From Azolla caroliniana (Eukaryota; Polypodiophyta): a stretch of DNA of 64,000 bases. Both the position numbers and the translations under genes were made by a program. Numbering within the stretch: the first letter of the stretch is position 1; each line of letters begins with the position of its first letter. The DNA is taken from assembly GCA_043228905.1 (NCBI GenBank), contig JBHGNT010000021.1, positions 2,294,001-2,358,000 of the forward strand, written 5' to 3'. The notes below the pieces were generated by a model. It saw nothing but the letters and a program-made list of their open reading frames with translations, did no database searches and was not told the DNA's origin. Shown here in pieces: positions 12,457 to 24,078 of this stretch.

Positions 12457-12775
12457 TCCACTGTGGTGGAAAACCCTCCACGAGGGCACAGTTGAAGAGT
12501 AGAGTGAGAAAATGAGCTAGGCACTCTCGAGCATATATGATGTTTTCAACCCGCAATCTTGTGTGATGTATGGGTTGTCTATGTTGTAATTTCTTGATGA
12601 CCTTAGTGACCATAGAGGTCGTGAAAAATGTCCCCTTGGTAGGTCGAGGTGTAGAAGGCATAGGAATGTGTGGCCTGTTCTGGACTTGGTAAAGTCCCTC
12701 TGTGTATGTATGCCAAGTGTTAGGATCCTCGATGGGTGTTTGTGAATGTGTGTAGGCCTTGTATTCATATGCACA

Positions 12776-14370
12776 TGTAATTATTCTAGTACTTGATAGT
12801 ACATATGAACGCCATTATGATAAATTTTCAAATGAAATTAGGATCTATTATTTGGTTATGAATCAATTTCCAAAACAAAATCATAATATGTATGTTTCAT
12901 GATTATATTGCTCAATCAATCTAATACACATTAAGACCATGGTCTATGCTTCTTATTGATATAAAATTGATTGAAAGTGTTTTGGGTGCTTTAAGGTTGA
13001 CATTAGAAATTAGAATGTTCTATCCATAAAGCAATCTAAGAGCTATGAAATAAATGGAGACTGGAGTAATGGTGTTGAGAGGCGAATGTTGTTTTGGAAT
13101 AGTGAAGGAATATGTCTCGCTAATGAGTCATGGCTTGACTAAGTTGGTGGATACAAAGTATTCGTGTTATTGTTAGAAGGGTTATAAGAAATATCCAAGG
13201 AAATTGTGGGCAGCCTCTTGAATTCTCCATAGAACTGTTACATGGTAGATACATGCCAAATAAATAAAGCTTATTGCAAAAGCGTGGTCACATTGACACA
13301 TGGAAAATTTCTTACTACCAATAGAATCTATATGTAACATTGCACAAATATCAATTTAAGAGTACAAGTCTCCATTTGGAGAATTAGAGTTTGATCGTGT
13401 ACAATGCATAATCGACTTTGTTGAAAGAATGCAACCCTCAACATACACTTTAAGCAGATTTTGGGTTTGCTGACTCTCAAAACAGTTATCATCCTTGTTC
13501 ACTGCACATAATGGTACCATCTCAATCTAAAGGCCTCATGATGATGAGAGACTTCTACTAGTTAGGGCTGCAATGAAGTTTATCCTAAAACCAAAGAAAT
13601 AAAAGGCAGCCTAAACCATGGTTTCAATCTTCTTGTTGTCAAGAATTGGTTGAAATTCTGCCTAATGTAACAGACAAATGCAAAATGTCAATCACAGTCT
13701 CAAAAAAAAGAACAAGGAAATTGAAAACTTGGTTTTGAAAGCAAAACTCAACCGTTACCAATCTTTTCTCATTAACAAGGTGCGTGTTGCTTACATTGCA
13801 TTTACATTCCACAAGAAAGATATATCTACATACACATGCAATGTCTACATCTACATTACACAAGAAAGATACATGCATTGTATTTATCACACCTGCATTC
13901 AAACACATGTATGAACAAACACTCTACAGCATTCGAACAATGTGCCTAACATGAGTAATCCATAGAGTATGATAAGGTACATATTACTTACAAATCAACC
14001 ATTCCAAATACACTTCATATGTTCTAGATGATCTACCTTTCATAAATTGATTTTTCAAAGTTGCAAAGGAGAAGACACGAATTTTCATTGATCAAATTCC
14101 AAATGATAACAAGTACTTAAAACAAGGAAAGCATGTTCCCAAACAATCTAAGCCATCTCTTCTTACAAAGTGCCATGGGCATAAAAACCAAGAGATAATT
14201 ATTTCCACTTGTCAGAAGAGGTTAAATACAAATGAACATGTTCACAAACAAACACAACATCCATCAAGTGATCTCTTTTTACTAGGTATTGCAGGCATAA
14301 AAACCAAGAGATATTTATTTTCACTTTGTGTCAAATGGAGTTGACAGGGTTTTAAAGCACATTAGAGCTT
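12776..14370. other. Intergenic, no supported gene
   Basis: AT-rich sequence without recognisable coding content. A partial repeat of a GCATAAAAACCAAGAGATA segment occurs at 14179 and 14295, just downstream of the PLDRP1-like gene. Confidence 0.45.
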
Positions 14371-15962
14371 TCATTCATCATCGTTATGACGCCAATGATG
14401 CTTCTGATGATGACTCTGGTGATGCTCTTCCCCCTACATACACATTAACAAGAACCAGAGAGATTAGTAGTGCAATTGGCAAATCAATGACATGGTTCCC
14501 TTCAATTTAACCAACACATAAATATTGTAATCCAATGTATGTGCTGAATGCCACAATCAACTAGACAGAACAAGTTTTACCACAAATCATGTAATAATAT
14601 TTGGGGCAAAAGAATATAAGCCAAAGTAGATGTTTCCAATCTAGTCATTGTCAATGTGGATCTGGTAATGATGAAAATGAAGAAGATGAGTCACTCAGAT
14701 ATTGCTTCCCAACAATCGGAGAAAATAAGGTCATCTTTCGATCTCAGATATTGCTTCCCAACAATCGGAGAAAATAAGGTCGTCTTTCGATCTCAGATTT
14801 TTAAATAAGAAAATTGAAACACAAGACCAGTGCATGAGATGTAATCGCACAATCTTAGCTAAACTTAGACGCATTATATTCTACAATTAAGAAATGTAGG
14901 TCAGCATCGGATCGTTTTTTTCATCAAACCTACAATGTATATGCTGTGTGATGTATCAGTAGATCTACTATTACATGGCTACACACTACACTACAATGGT
15001 TTAAGAAACTCAAAATCATGCAAGATGCTAGCTTAGATGATTTAAGATCATGTACAAAAATAACAACATGGTGATCAATACAATGGTTTAAGAAACTCAA
15101 AACACAAGAGGAAATCCATAATGCCTAAAGAAAACTTGAACACAAAAGAAAGAAAATTAAGCGTGAATGTAAGAAATAATACCTCATAACCTCCAAAGCC
15201 CTCATGGGAAGGCGGGCGATAAGGTTCATCCCCGCCACCATAGCCTCCGCCATAACCACCGCCATCTTCTCTGCCAAATCTAGGAGGAGGAGGAGGAGGA
15301 GGTTGATCCTCATAGAAACCACCTTCTCCTTCTTCTCCGCCACTAAATCGAGGGGGCGGTCGCCTTCGCGGCTCTTCCTCGTATCCACCATCATATTCTT
15401 GCCTACCAGCCCTTGGAGGAGGTCGATCCCCATAGAAATTACCTTCTTCTTCTTCTGTGCCACCAAATCTAGGGGTTGGGCGTGGCCGCCGCTCTTCCTC
15501 ATATTCTTGCCTTCCACCCCTCAGTGGAGGTCGATTCCCATAGAAATTACCTTCTTCTGCTTCTTCTTCTCTGCCACCGAATCTAGGGGGAGGTCGTGAT
15601 TGCAGATCTTCCTCATATCCGCCCCCATATTCTTGCCTACCACCACTTTCCTCCTCTCCTCCTCCATAATTCGTACTCGGCTTCTGCCCTCCATATCCAT
15701 ACCCTCCTCCTCCAACTTCTTCTTCTGAAGAATGATGAGGCGGGTCATGGTGATCATAACTTGGGCGGTTTTCATCTACACCATAGCTACCGCCGTGTGG
15801 GGGTGGATTAGTTGTTTCTTCTGCGATCGGGTAGCACGTCTGAGGAGAAGGAGATTTCGGGCGACCATAGAGGGCCACTTGGTCATAGCCACCAGAGAAA
15901 GGGGTGGGATCATAGTCGTCAAAGTTCAGAGGGTCATCACCGCGAGGTCGAGGATAAGCCAT
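14371..15962 (-). CDS. PLDRP1 / At5g39570-like disordered protein, two exons
   Basis: Exon 1 is 15962-15183 and exon 2 is 14433-14371 (GAG|GTATTA...ATGTAG|GGG, phase 0), giving 280 aa. The N-terminus has NFDDYDPTPFSGGYD, then VALYGRP and QTCYP. These match, from memory, the DEFDPTPYGGGYD, YGRP and ETCYP signature of Arabidopsis At5g39570. The middle (about 115-245) has three to four imperfect 35-40-residue repeats with RPPPRFGG, EEGNFYG and GGRQEY. Exon 2 adds a His-rich tail ending HHQKHHWRHNDDE, like the basic/His tail ending DDE in the Arabidopsis protein. Family knowledge: PLDRP1 is linked to phospholipase D/phosphatidic acid signalling under water stress. Reading through the donor gives a false hydrophobic C-terminus. 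The internal repeats suggest replication slippage. Confidence 0.82.
14694..14798. repeat. 49-bp near-perfect tandem duplication in the PLDRP1-like intron
   Basis: Two adjacent units (14694-14742 and 14743-14791) start CTCAGATATTGCTTCCC and differ at about one base, so the duplication is recent. Confidence 0.85.
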
Positions 15963-16041
15963 GGAGACCTAAATGGACATCCACAGGTTTTGCTTATATG
16001 AATTTGGATGAAGATGAAGATGAAGAAGATGGACTGTAGAT

Positions 16042-16049
16042 CTTATATA
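16042..16049 (-). promoter_or_regulatory. Candidate TATA box of the PLDRP1-like gene
   Basis: TATATAAG on the minus strand lies 80 bp upstream of the ATG at 15962. A GTA trinucleotide run (about 16060-16078) lies just upstream. Confidence 0.45.
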
Positions 16050-16170
16050 CTGGGTCTTCTGTAGTAGTAGTAGTAGTAATGTAGTCTGTATTTTGTATAG
16101 AAGACACTTTTAGACCTACTCCAAATCTAGAGATGGTTCTCACATTGGTGCCTTTGGGTCTTACACACCA

Positions 16171-17090
16171 AAAATAGTTACGCTCTCCTCGATCGAGTTC
16201 TTCACATCTGCGGCTTCGATCAAGCCTTTACACTCTGAACTTAACTCTCTGTTACGTCATTCAATCGTGCCCCTGATATAGGGATCCTTCCCATGGTGAC
16301 AACCAACATCCAATAGTTACTCTCAGATAAGGTCAGCTCTCGATCGAGTTCACATCTGTTACCGACAGCTCAAATGGTAACCAAAATACATTCGATCGTG
16401 TCCTCGTATAGGGATCGTTCTCATGGTGACAACACCCATTAGTTACTCTCAAACAAGGTAAGCTCTCGATCGAGCTCTTCACATCTATGGCGTTGATCAA
16501 GCCTTCGCACTCTGAAGTTACTCTCTATTACGGAAAACTCAAAATGGTACCAAAATACATTCAATTGTCCCTTGATATAGGGATCGTTCTCATGGTAACA
16601 ACACCCAATGGTTACTCTTAGATAAGGTGGTTCTCGATCGAGTTCTTCACATCTGTGGCTTCGATCAAGCCTTTACACTTTGAACTTACTCTCTATTATA
16701 GACAACTCAAGTAGTAACCAAAACACTCAAACGTGCCCCTAATATAGGGATCATTCTCACGGTGACAACACCCAATAGTTATTCTCATATAAGGTAAGCT
16801 CTCGATTGAGTTCACATCTGTGGCTGCGATCAAGCTTTTACCCTCTACAATTATTCTCAAATGGTAACCAAAATACATTCAATCGTGCCCTCATATAGGG
16901 ATCGTTCTCATGGTGACAACACCCAATAGTTACTCTCAAATAAGGTAAGCTCTCGATCGAGCTCACATTAGTGGCTTCGATCAAGCCTTTACACTTTTAA
17001 CTTACTCTCTGTTATAGACAACACAAATGGTAACCGAAACATTCAATTGTGTCCCTCGTATAGGGACCGTTATCATGGTGACAACACTGC
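16171..17090. repeat. Minisatellite array upstream of the PLDRP1-like gene
   Basis: At least six units, with the GATCGAG or GATTGAG core at 16191, 16342, 16468, 16636, 16804 and 16955 (spacings 151, 126, 168, 168, 151). Each unit combines the palindrome CTCGATCGAG, an (A/G)TC-AAGCCTTTACACT block, an AATGGTAACC-AAA block and ATAGGGATCGTTCTCATGG followed by TGACAACACC. The variable spacing reflects indels in the middle of the unit. Confidence 0.85.
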
Positions 17091-19716
17091 TTGTGTCTCT
17101 TACACTCGTCATAGATTTCAAAAGACTTGATCTTCACTTGCACACTTATCCTTTGCGATAGGGATAGTTTACTTGGTGTATCACTTGTTTATCGTTTTGC
17201 ATTGTTATCAACCCGTTAACTTCTCCTCGCATGTTAGTATGTTTGTTTTGTGTTTATGGATTTATGTCGATGGATAATCATGGGAACTTGAAGCTTAACA
17301 AAGATGAGAAAGGAAGGGTGATATTGTTGATATGATAAATGTTTCCTTCCTTCTTAAATGAGAAGAGACTTTCGAAGAACCCAAAACTGATAGGGCTTCC
17401 TCTCATACTTGTTCTTTGATTCCCAACTCCTCCATATATATTAACTTCTAGTATTGATCCAACAACTTTTTTGCGCTTTTTGTTGTGCCTTTAACAATTA
17501 ACCTTCATTTGCTATGCTTGCCTTACATGGTCTATCAATCAAATCACTTTGTTCATGTATGGAATTACCATCATGGTGCATTTAAAGAACCCTAATATAG
17601 TTTATCTTCATATGATGTAATGTGTTAAATCTTAATAATATCTTTCACAACATCCTTAGTCTTTCCGAGCTTCCAATTGTTGCTCTACCAAGACTCTTCG
17701 TTTGAGTTCATCTATAGTAACATCTCTATATCTATATGCATCTATCAAACAACTTATTGGCATATGTGCCATAGGAACACAATGTTGGGGAAGAGTAAGG
17801 ATGGAGTGTGGATGTAATGCAAGTTTAAGAGTTTTTCTCAATAAAACCAAAGGGCACATATTTCCATGTCAGATTAAGGAATGTGCAAATAATTGTTGGT
17901 ATGATTAGAAGTTTCATATTTGAAATGGCCAAGATTCAAAATACACAAGAGAACAAATATCTCTAATATACACGGCCTAACGTATGCATGACACCATTAC
18001 AATGACAAACTTTTCTATATATAGCTTTTCCCTAAGTAACTCTATGATGGGTTTTATGTAGTTATCTTGATGAGGAAATAATGGGGTCTTAAGGAAGATG
18101 AAAAATGAAGGATGTTATGTGGAAGAGGGTCGATAATTTTAAAGGAAAATGAGACTTACATCGCACTCTATACTTTTTAGTGTAACGATTGTTTTCATGG
18201 TATATGATGAGTGCATTCACCCATCACACTTTAATCTTTGTTGATTCCTTGCTTCCCTTCACACCCTCCACCAAACATTTTCTTTGGACTGAATGTGTAG
18301 TAGTGTTTTCCACTATTATGTATTTATACCAACCTTGACGCGCCATTTGCTTCTTTTTTCTATCTTTTTCAACCCCACCATAGTGTGTATATGGGCTACC
18401 TTGTCATAAAATCATTTGAGCGTGTAGAGATTCTATTGTTTTCATCTTGCCTTCTAAATAACAAGTAACAATGTCTTATTTCAATCTAACCATTTTGTCA
18501 ATCAACAAGTGCAATAATGCAATGCATTCATCAAAAACCTTTATACTTTTGGTATGCTTTCTTTCAAAGAAAGATAGCAAATAAATATTGCTTTTTGATA
18601 AATAACTGACATGACACGTTGCTTGATCATGACTTGTATCCTTCTCTTTTAGCTACCTTCAATTGATGAAGTGCACTCTTAGAGTTCCTAAAACCTAAAT
18701 AATATTTGATTTGATATTTACTTTGCAAGAGATGTTGACGACATTTACAGAGAACTCAATTGCAGATGTGGTAAATGACCAAGGTCACTTATTGCACTTC
18801 AATGACATAGCATGTCGTTATAGTATTGGGCCACATCGTCGTGTTATCTAGAATCAAGTCACAGAGTTGGTACTTTCCTTAGTACCTGTGCCACCTCTAG
18901 ATGGAGATTGCAGGATTCAGGATTGGATGTTACAAAAAGGGAACATGGTTATTCCAATGCATAACATTACAACACATTCAATGTATATGTTGTTGCAATA
19001 TGTCCCATGTTTTCACGAACATGCAAATGCATTATAAAACCTACACAAAACGCAATTCTAGTGGAAAAACAGGCTTACAAGCTTATGGAACTCTGGTCTT
19101 CCACTTAAGCAATGGGTATTCCTATGGAGATGCCTATTGGGTGTGCTCCCGACTGGGTCGAATCTTCAAAAGAGATCGATAGCCTCGCCGCATTGTGCAA
19201 GATGTGTTGGACGATTGGAAACAGTCCCACACTTATTATGAACTTGTTCATTCACTACAACATTTGTACAAAGACTAAGTGCATCTCTTTATCACAGATT
19301 TCTTGGCCGAAGGTTTGGTAAACACTTTTGGATATTTGGACAAATTCTGTGCGCCCTATCTGTACTACCCACAATAGTAAGGTCTTTGATCGAAACCAAT
19401 TGCATGAAGTTAGCTTCTTTAAGCAGTCCCTCAGGTAATCTCTATTTGATTGTTTGCAACTTAGAGACATCATGCTACAAATTTACAATCTTTACTTTGA
19501 GTGCTTTTAAGCTCTTTAGTGTCTAATCGACACTTGTATATTTTTCTTTATTCTTTGTGGGCTTTCACCTCACTTTGAGGTTTCCCACTAGTAATAAAAG
19601 TGTTACTAATGTTATTGGTAAAAACTTTGCACATATCCCTAAATCATGAGTTGTGACCTCCTCAATCTACCACCAACCAAAGAATAATTGTTCACGCTAG
19701 TACTCAACCCAATCAA
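17091..19716. other. Intergenic, no supported gene
   Basis: Only short unconvincing frames on both strands. No family motif, large repeat or RNA gene recognised. Confidence 0.4.
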
Positions 19717-19733
19717 GACCTTGGTAATTTAAA

Positions 19734-20011
19734 CATAGAGGTGGTTGTTTCCTCCGAGGGTACCAAACATAGAGGTGGGTGCTGAAATGTGAAGAGATTG
19801 GAGGATGTCTTTGCTAAATGTGGGTTGTGTGAGGCTCATGTTGAGGGGATTCTATCGAGTAATACTGTGTTGAGGCTTTGTTGTTTCCTTTATACATGGT
19901 GTTTTCTTGTAGGTTGTAGTCATGCAAATTGGCTTATAACATATGAGTTATATATTATCCTGTGTACTTTTTCTTAACTAATTGAAGTAGTAATTTTTTT
20001 GGGAAAAAAAG
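19734..20011 (+). mobile_element. Short retro-inserted element (truncated LINE or SINE) with 17-bp TSD
   Basis: A perfect 17-bp direct repeat, GACCTTGGTAATTTAAA, flanks this 278-bp segment (19717-19733 and 20012-20028). The insert ends GGGAAAAAAA immediately before the second copy. A long TSD plus an A-rich 3' end is the signature of target-primed reverse transcription. No clear pol III A/B boxes were seen, so a 5'-truncated LINE tail is more likely than a tRNA-derived SINE. Confidence 0.75.
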
Positions 20012-20028
20012 GACCTTGGTAATTTAAA

Positions 20029-22559
20029 TCCTTGTGCGGCTCCAAAGAAACCATGTGAATGTCGGTGCCTTATCCATGATGACGCATTAACAAACATTGA
20101 GCTGACAACCTATCCAAATTTGATTTAACCTACTACTCCTCATATTGATATTGTTGTAGGAAAGCGACGACCTTGAATAAGTATGTCATATTTTCATATA
20201 TTTTCCATGGATGATGACACCCAAGCATTCAACAAAGATAAGCACACATCATTAGAATATCATGTCATGAACAAGTGGAGTGTTTGCACGCGACTATTAT
20301 GTCTATCCCGCGAAAATACGTGACATATATTTTTATGACTTTTTTTATATTAGATAGAATTATTAAATCACATCCACCTCTCCTCCATCTTTGAACTTGG
20401 AAACACTATCTACACGTTCTCAGCATATTTGTCAACTTTTTTCCATGCCACGTCACATATTGCCAAAGTTCTAATTCTCCTTCGTAACACCCTCAAACAA
20501 AGCTATTGTGGCATCTTAGGAATAGACCCCAACATACATTGACAACCATTTTGATTGTTTTTTGCCTGAAAAACTATGTTTTTTAAGTAAAAAAGAGGAA
20601 GGATGTTATCGTTGAAGTCTGAAATTAATGAAATTCATCCTTGCAGAAAGACTTCTTTAATTCCTTAGTTTTAGTTGGGCAACATTCAAAGAATGAGGGT
20701 GAAATGCAAGAAGGTTATTTCTCGACTCTTGCCTTACTCAAACTATGATAAGAGGTTTCCTACGAAATATGACTTTTGACTTCTTAATTATATAGTTACT
20801 CATCAAGTATACCACTTGTTGTGGTTTCAAAAATATATGGTGTTATTGTGCATTTTTGCAAAGATATTATCTCTAACAATAAGGATGTGGTACCGTCATC
20901 ATGTTCCTGAAGATAATACGATAATAATTTGAGCTCCATAAATGTGTCGCCTTCAATGTATGCAATAAATATCTTAGTGTTGAAACAAGAACAATATGTT
21001 AAATATTTTCTTGAATTGAGAAAAATATGTAAACAATGTTTGCAGGAGAAAAAGTCGAAGAAAACAAAGATGGTAGGATGTGGACAAGTCAAGCTCGTTT
21101 AGAAGCGCCTAGATTTTAATCGAATTATTTGATTTTGTGTTTGCTCGAATGTGCCTAACATTTGATGTCTCCAAGTGTGAAATCGTGTTAGCTCAAATTG
21201 AATAGTGATACATGTGTCGAGCATTAATATACTTATTGCAAAGGTTGATCAATAGATCAAATGAGTCATCATTCTTACAAAGTTGATAACGTATTTGACA
21301 TTACAAATATGATCACTTTTTCAGCTATATATTTTGTCATCACATTGAAAGTTTGCTTTTAATAGCTACACCTGGGTGTCTTGAATGGAACTTTAAGAGA
21401 AGGGCCTACAAGAGAGGTTTCAATACTCGGCAATAGTCTATCCTTATTATGTGGATTGTTTAGGGCATGCTCACAATAATGGAAGGGTGGACTATAAATA
21501 GTTTATGTAAAAGGTAACATCTAATGGAAGTTGATTCTCCATCCATATTGTTGCTTGGTTCCATGACTTTGTAGTTTCAAGCAAAACTAATAGGCAAAAT
21601 GACTTACGACCCTAGGAAGCAAAGATGTAATATGGTACCAAGAATTACATGATGATAATCAAATTTTAAAATGTGTTAAAATTTGGAACTCTAGTTACAT
21701 GACATTCTCGTGTTTTGCGACTATATAAAGCATCTTTTTTCATAGAGTTTACATTCCCTTGGCAAATGTATCACGATTCATATCAACCCTTCTAAAAAAT
21801 GTGATCAATATATATATATATATAGTTTTTTGGCAAAATTCCATCAGTTTTCCATTCACTCAAAGGATATATGTCGTAATATGAGTAGATGGAATTCCAT
21901 CATTTTCAAGCGGATAGGTATGTTCTTAGGTGTCACAAAATTTGGTCTTCCATTGTACCATGAGAATAAATGATCCTAACTTTCTCTGAGGTTTGTAAAA
22001 TCAATCAATATCTCACCAAATTGGTCGGAAATGTCCTTAGAAAGAAGAATGCTTTTCGCCTTTATGCATTATCAATGAACTATGACATGCATGTCCATTG
22101 TATGAATCTCCATTGTTTTCCCACATAATGAATAGATAATATCCTTAAGACCTATTGGTGAACCATAAGGTGTATGTGTATTGTTTTTATTGCATTTCAT
22201 TTCATTTTTATGTTTTTTCACCGTATCATTAAGGTTAACTTGAGAGTTTCCTTTTTAGTTTTCCCTTGAAAATATACTTGAAGTTACTATAACTTACAAA
22301 CTAGCAAAGGGGTATAGGCATGAAGGTGCATTCGAACTGTGGAAGCATAATGAATACACCCACGGCCGTAGAAGTAGTCATACATGAAATGGCACATTGC
22401 ATAAAATGGTTATAATCATGCACTCAAGGTTTGGACGCTTGTCTTCCATGTGGTCGACCGCATAGTAGCCAAGAGAGGGGTTGTATTTCGTCATGTCTTG
22501 ACAAAACAATACCGATCGTAGGACAAAGTGGCCAGGTGAATGGACGCATGATCTTGAAA
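20029..22559. other. Intergenic, no supported gene
   Basis: AT-rich, with a TA microsatellite near 21808-21826. No coding or mobile-element motif recognised. Confidence 0.4.
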
Positions 22560-22720
22560 ACTCGAAGGGCAAGAACCCGGAAGATCCTACTCCCAATAGT
22601 TCGAACACAAACACAAACACATGTCCTTGACTACTCGAAGGCAAGAACCCAAAAGATCCTACTCCCAATAGTTCGAACACAAACACAAACACAAACACAA
22701 ACACAAACACAAACACAAGC
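22560..22720. repeat. 73-bp tandem duplication plus ACACAA microsatellite upstream of ASR gene 2
   Basis: ACTCGAAGG starts units at 22560 and 22633. Both run through GATCCTACTCCCAATAG and TTCGAACACAAACAC. The second unit expands into an (ACACAA)n run. Confidence 0.85.
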
Positions 22721-22958
22721 TCTGACTCGAATCCATAAGGAACAAGGTGCAAACTTATCTTGATTCTTTAGTAAAGAAGAATAACAAAAGGTGGGCATAT
22801 CCTTGGAACCAACCTTCTATGATCAATACATGCCATGATGTTTTCTTTTTCTCTGTAAAGAGTGTGAATGAATGTGTGTGGGTGTGTCCCACTTTTGAGC
22901 TTGATTAACACGCAGAGAAAGAAGTTAGACCCCCCAAAAAAGTAAAGGAGAACATACA

Positions 22959-22966
22959 TATTTATA
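22959..22966 (+). promoter_or_regulatory. Candidate TATA box of ASR gene 2
   Basis: TATTTATA lies about 105 bp upstream of the ATG at 23071. The likely leader is AGAGACAGAG-rich. Confidence 0.35.
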
Positions 22967-23070
22967 GATGGCCACCATAGCTACAGAGTATTGTCACATA
23001 TACATATAACTATCTCCATAGGTTAGAAAGAGACAGAGCAAAAGAGAGACAGAGAGACAGAGAAGCAAAG

Positions 23071-24078
23071 ATGTCTGAAGAAAGAGGCCATCACCATGAT
23101 GATCACAAGCACCACCATGGTGGTGGTGGTGGTGGCTATGGTGAAGGATATGCAGGAGGATACCCTAACCAACCTTATGGCTACAACAACACCCCTGGCT
23201 ATGAAAACCAAGCTTACTATGGCAACCCCCCACCCATGGAACCTTATGGCTATCCTGGTGGCCCACCTCCACCACCACCACCACAACCTTATGGCTATAA
23301 TCCTGGCTATGGCAATTATAACAACCAACCCCCATATCCCAATGCTTATCCAGAGAATTATGGTGCCTATGGCTCAAACCCTAGCAGTGCTCCTCCTAAT
23401 TATGGATATGGTGCTAATCAGCAACAATCCAATCTGGCTTATGAAGAAGAGGAACATAGGGCTGCTAAGGCTAAGGCTGAGGCCAACAAGCATAAGAAAG
23501 AAGAGCACTTGGGAGAGTTGGGATCCCTTGCAGCTGGTGCCTTTGCTCTGGTAAGTCTTCTACTCTACTTCAATCCATCAGATGACTAATCTCTCGGTGC
23601 AATGCAAGGCGCAATCGCGTCATAATTAGGATTCAAGATCTAAAATCTGGACTCATTAATTAATTACCTTGGATTAACTTGATGAATCAACAAAATTTCA
23701 ATCAATTTAAGTAGAAAAATAAGACTGGGAAGAATTAAAACCCTAAATTTGGCTCTGTTCTTTACCTTGGATTAACTTGATTCGACCAAATTTTCAATCA
23801 ATTTAAGTAGAAGATAAGACTGGGAAGAATTAAAACCCTAAATTTGGCTCTGTTTTCTTTTTTTGGGTCTGTCTACACAGTATGAGCATCACAAGATGAA
23901 GGTAGACCCGGAGAATGCAGGGAGACACAAGATCGAAGCAGAGGTGGCGGGGGCGGCATCCATTGGATCTGCAGGGTTTGCTCTGTACGAGCATCATCAA
24001 AAGAAGAAATCTGAGCATGAGTATGATGAAGCCAATCCATCCTCTGGTGCTGAAAAGAAGCACCACAATTGGTTCTAA
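23071..24078 (+). CDS. ASR family protein with a Tyr/Gly/Pro-rich N-terminal domain, two exons
   Basis: Exon 1 is 23071-23550 and exon 2 is 23881-24078 (CTG|GTAAGT...ACACAG|TAT, phase 0), giving 225 aa. Residues 1-18 are His-rich (MSEERGHHHDDHKHHHGG). Residues 19-125 form a low-complexity Y/G/P/N/Q domain with repeated PYGY and GYGN/GYEN motifs and a run of seven prolines. The ASR domain follows: AAKAKAEANKHKKEEHLGEL, GSLAAGAFAL|YEHHKMKVDPENAGRHKI, EAEVAGAASIGSAGFALYEH, ending EKKHHNWF. Family knowledge: ASR proteins bind zinc, protect other proteins on drying and can bind DNA. The low-complexity segment resembles prion-like, condensate-forming regions (inference). The intron site matches the ASR gene at 8159, and the intron holds a 98-bp tandem duplication. 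Confidence 0.95.
23665..23856. repeat. 98-bp tandem duplication within the ASR gene 2 intron
   Basis: TTACCTTGGATTAACTTGAT begins at 23665 and again at 23763. Both units run to AAAACCCTAAATTTGGCTCT with few differences. Confidence 0.9.

Larger units (their letters stand above)
9985..12775 (-). mobile_element. Decayed non-LTR retrotransposon (LINE) with RT and C-terminal zinc-knuckle remnants
   Basis: Read on the minus strand, an RT thumb/palm order is visible. The segment VAPIHKGGDPMDPN lies near 12420, AGFRQDSSTIDHIFTLRCLI near 12270 and DFRKAFDNVPREL near 11850. Motif B, GVKQGYPLSLTLFGIYID, is near 11700 and the catalytic LYSDDIVLVF is near 11590. Beyond an inserted transposon, a C-terminal CSLCHIAVEDERYHFTCKCP segment near 10200 resembles the zinc-finger-like end of plant LINEs, and that frame stops at 10009-10011. 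Frameshifts and in-frame stops show that it is dead. Part of the RT is duplicated in tandem. No poly(A) end or target-site duplication was identified. Confidence 0.8.

Noticed and set aside
15125-16039. Open frames on both strands over the PLDRP1-like exon
   Set aside because: The GA-rich repeats lack stops in other frames. Compositions are low-complexity and only one frame matches the family signature.
16171-17090. Regularly spaced repeats that might suggest a CRISPR-like array
   Set aside because: The spacer parts are also repeated and the context is a plant nuclear genome. It is a minisatellite.
19789-19977. Frame with LEDVFAKCGLCEAH resembling a PPR motif
   Set aside because: Only a few residues match and it lies inside the retro-inserted segment. 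No further PPR positions follow.
22378-22763. Phe/Val-repeat and Thr/Gln-repeat frames
   Set aside because: Created by the 73-bp duplication and the ACACAA repeat.
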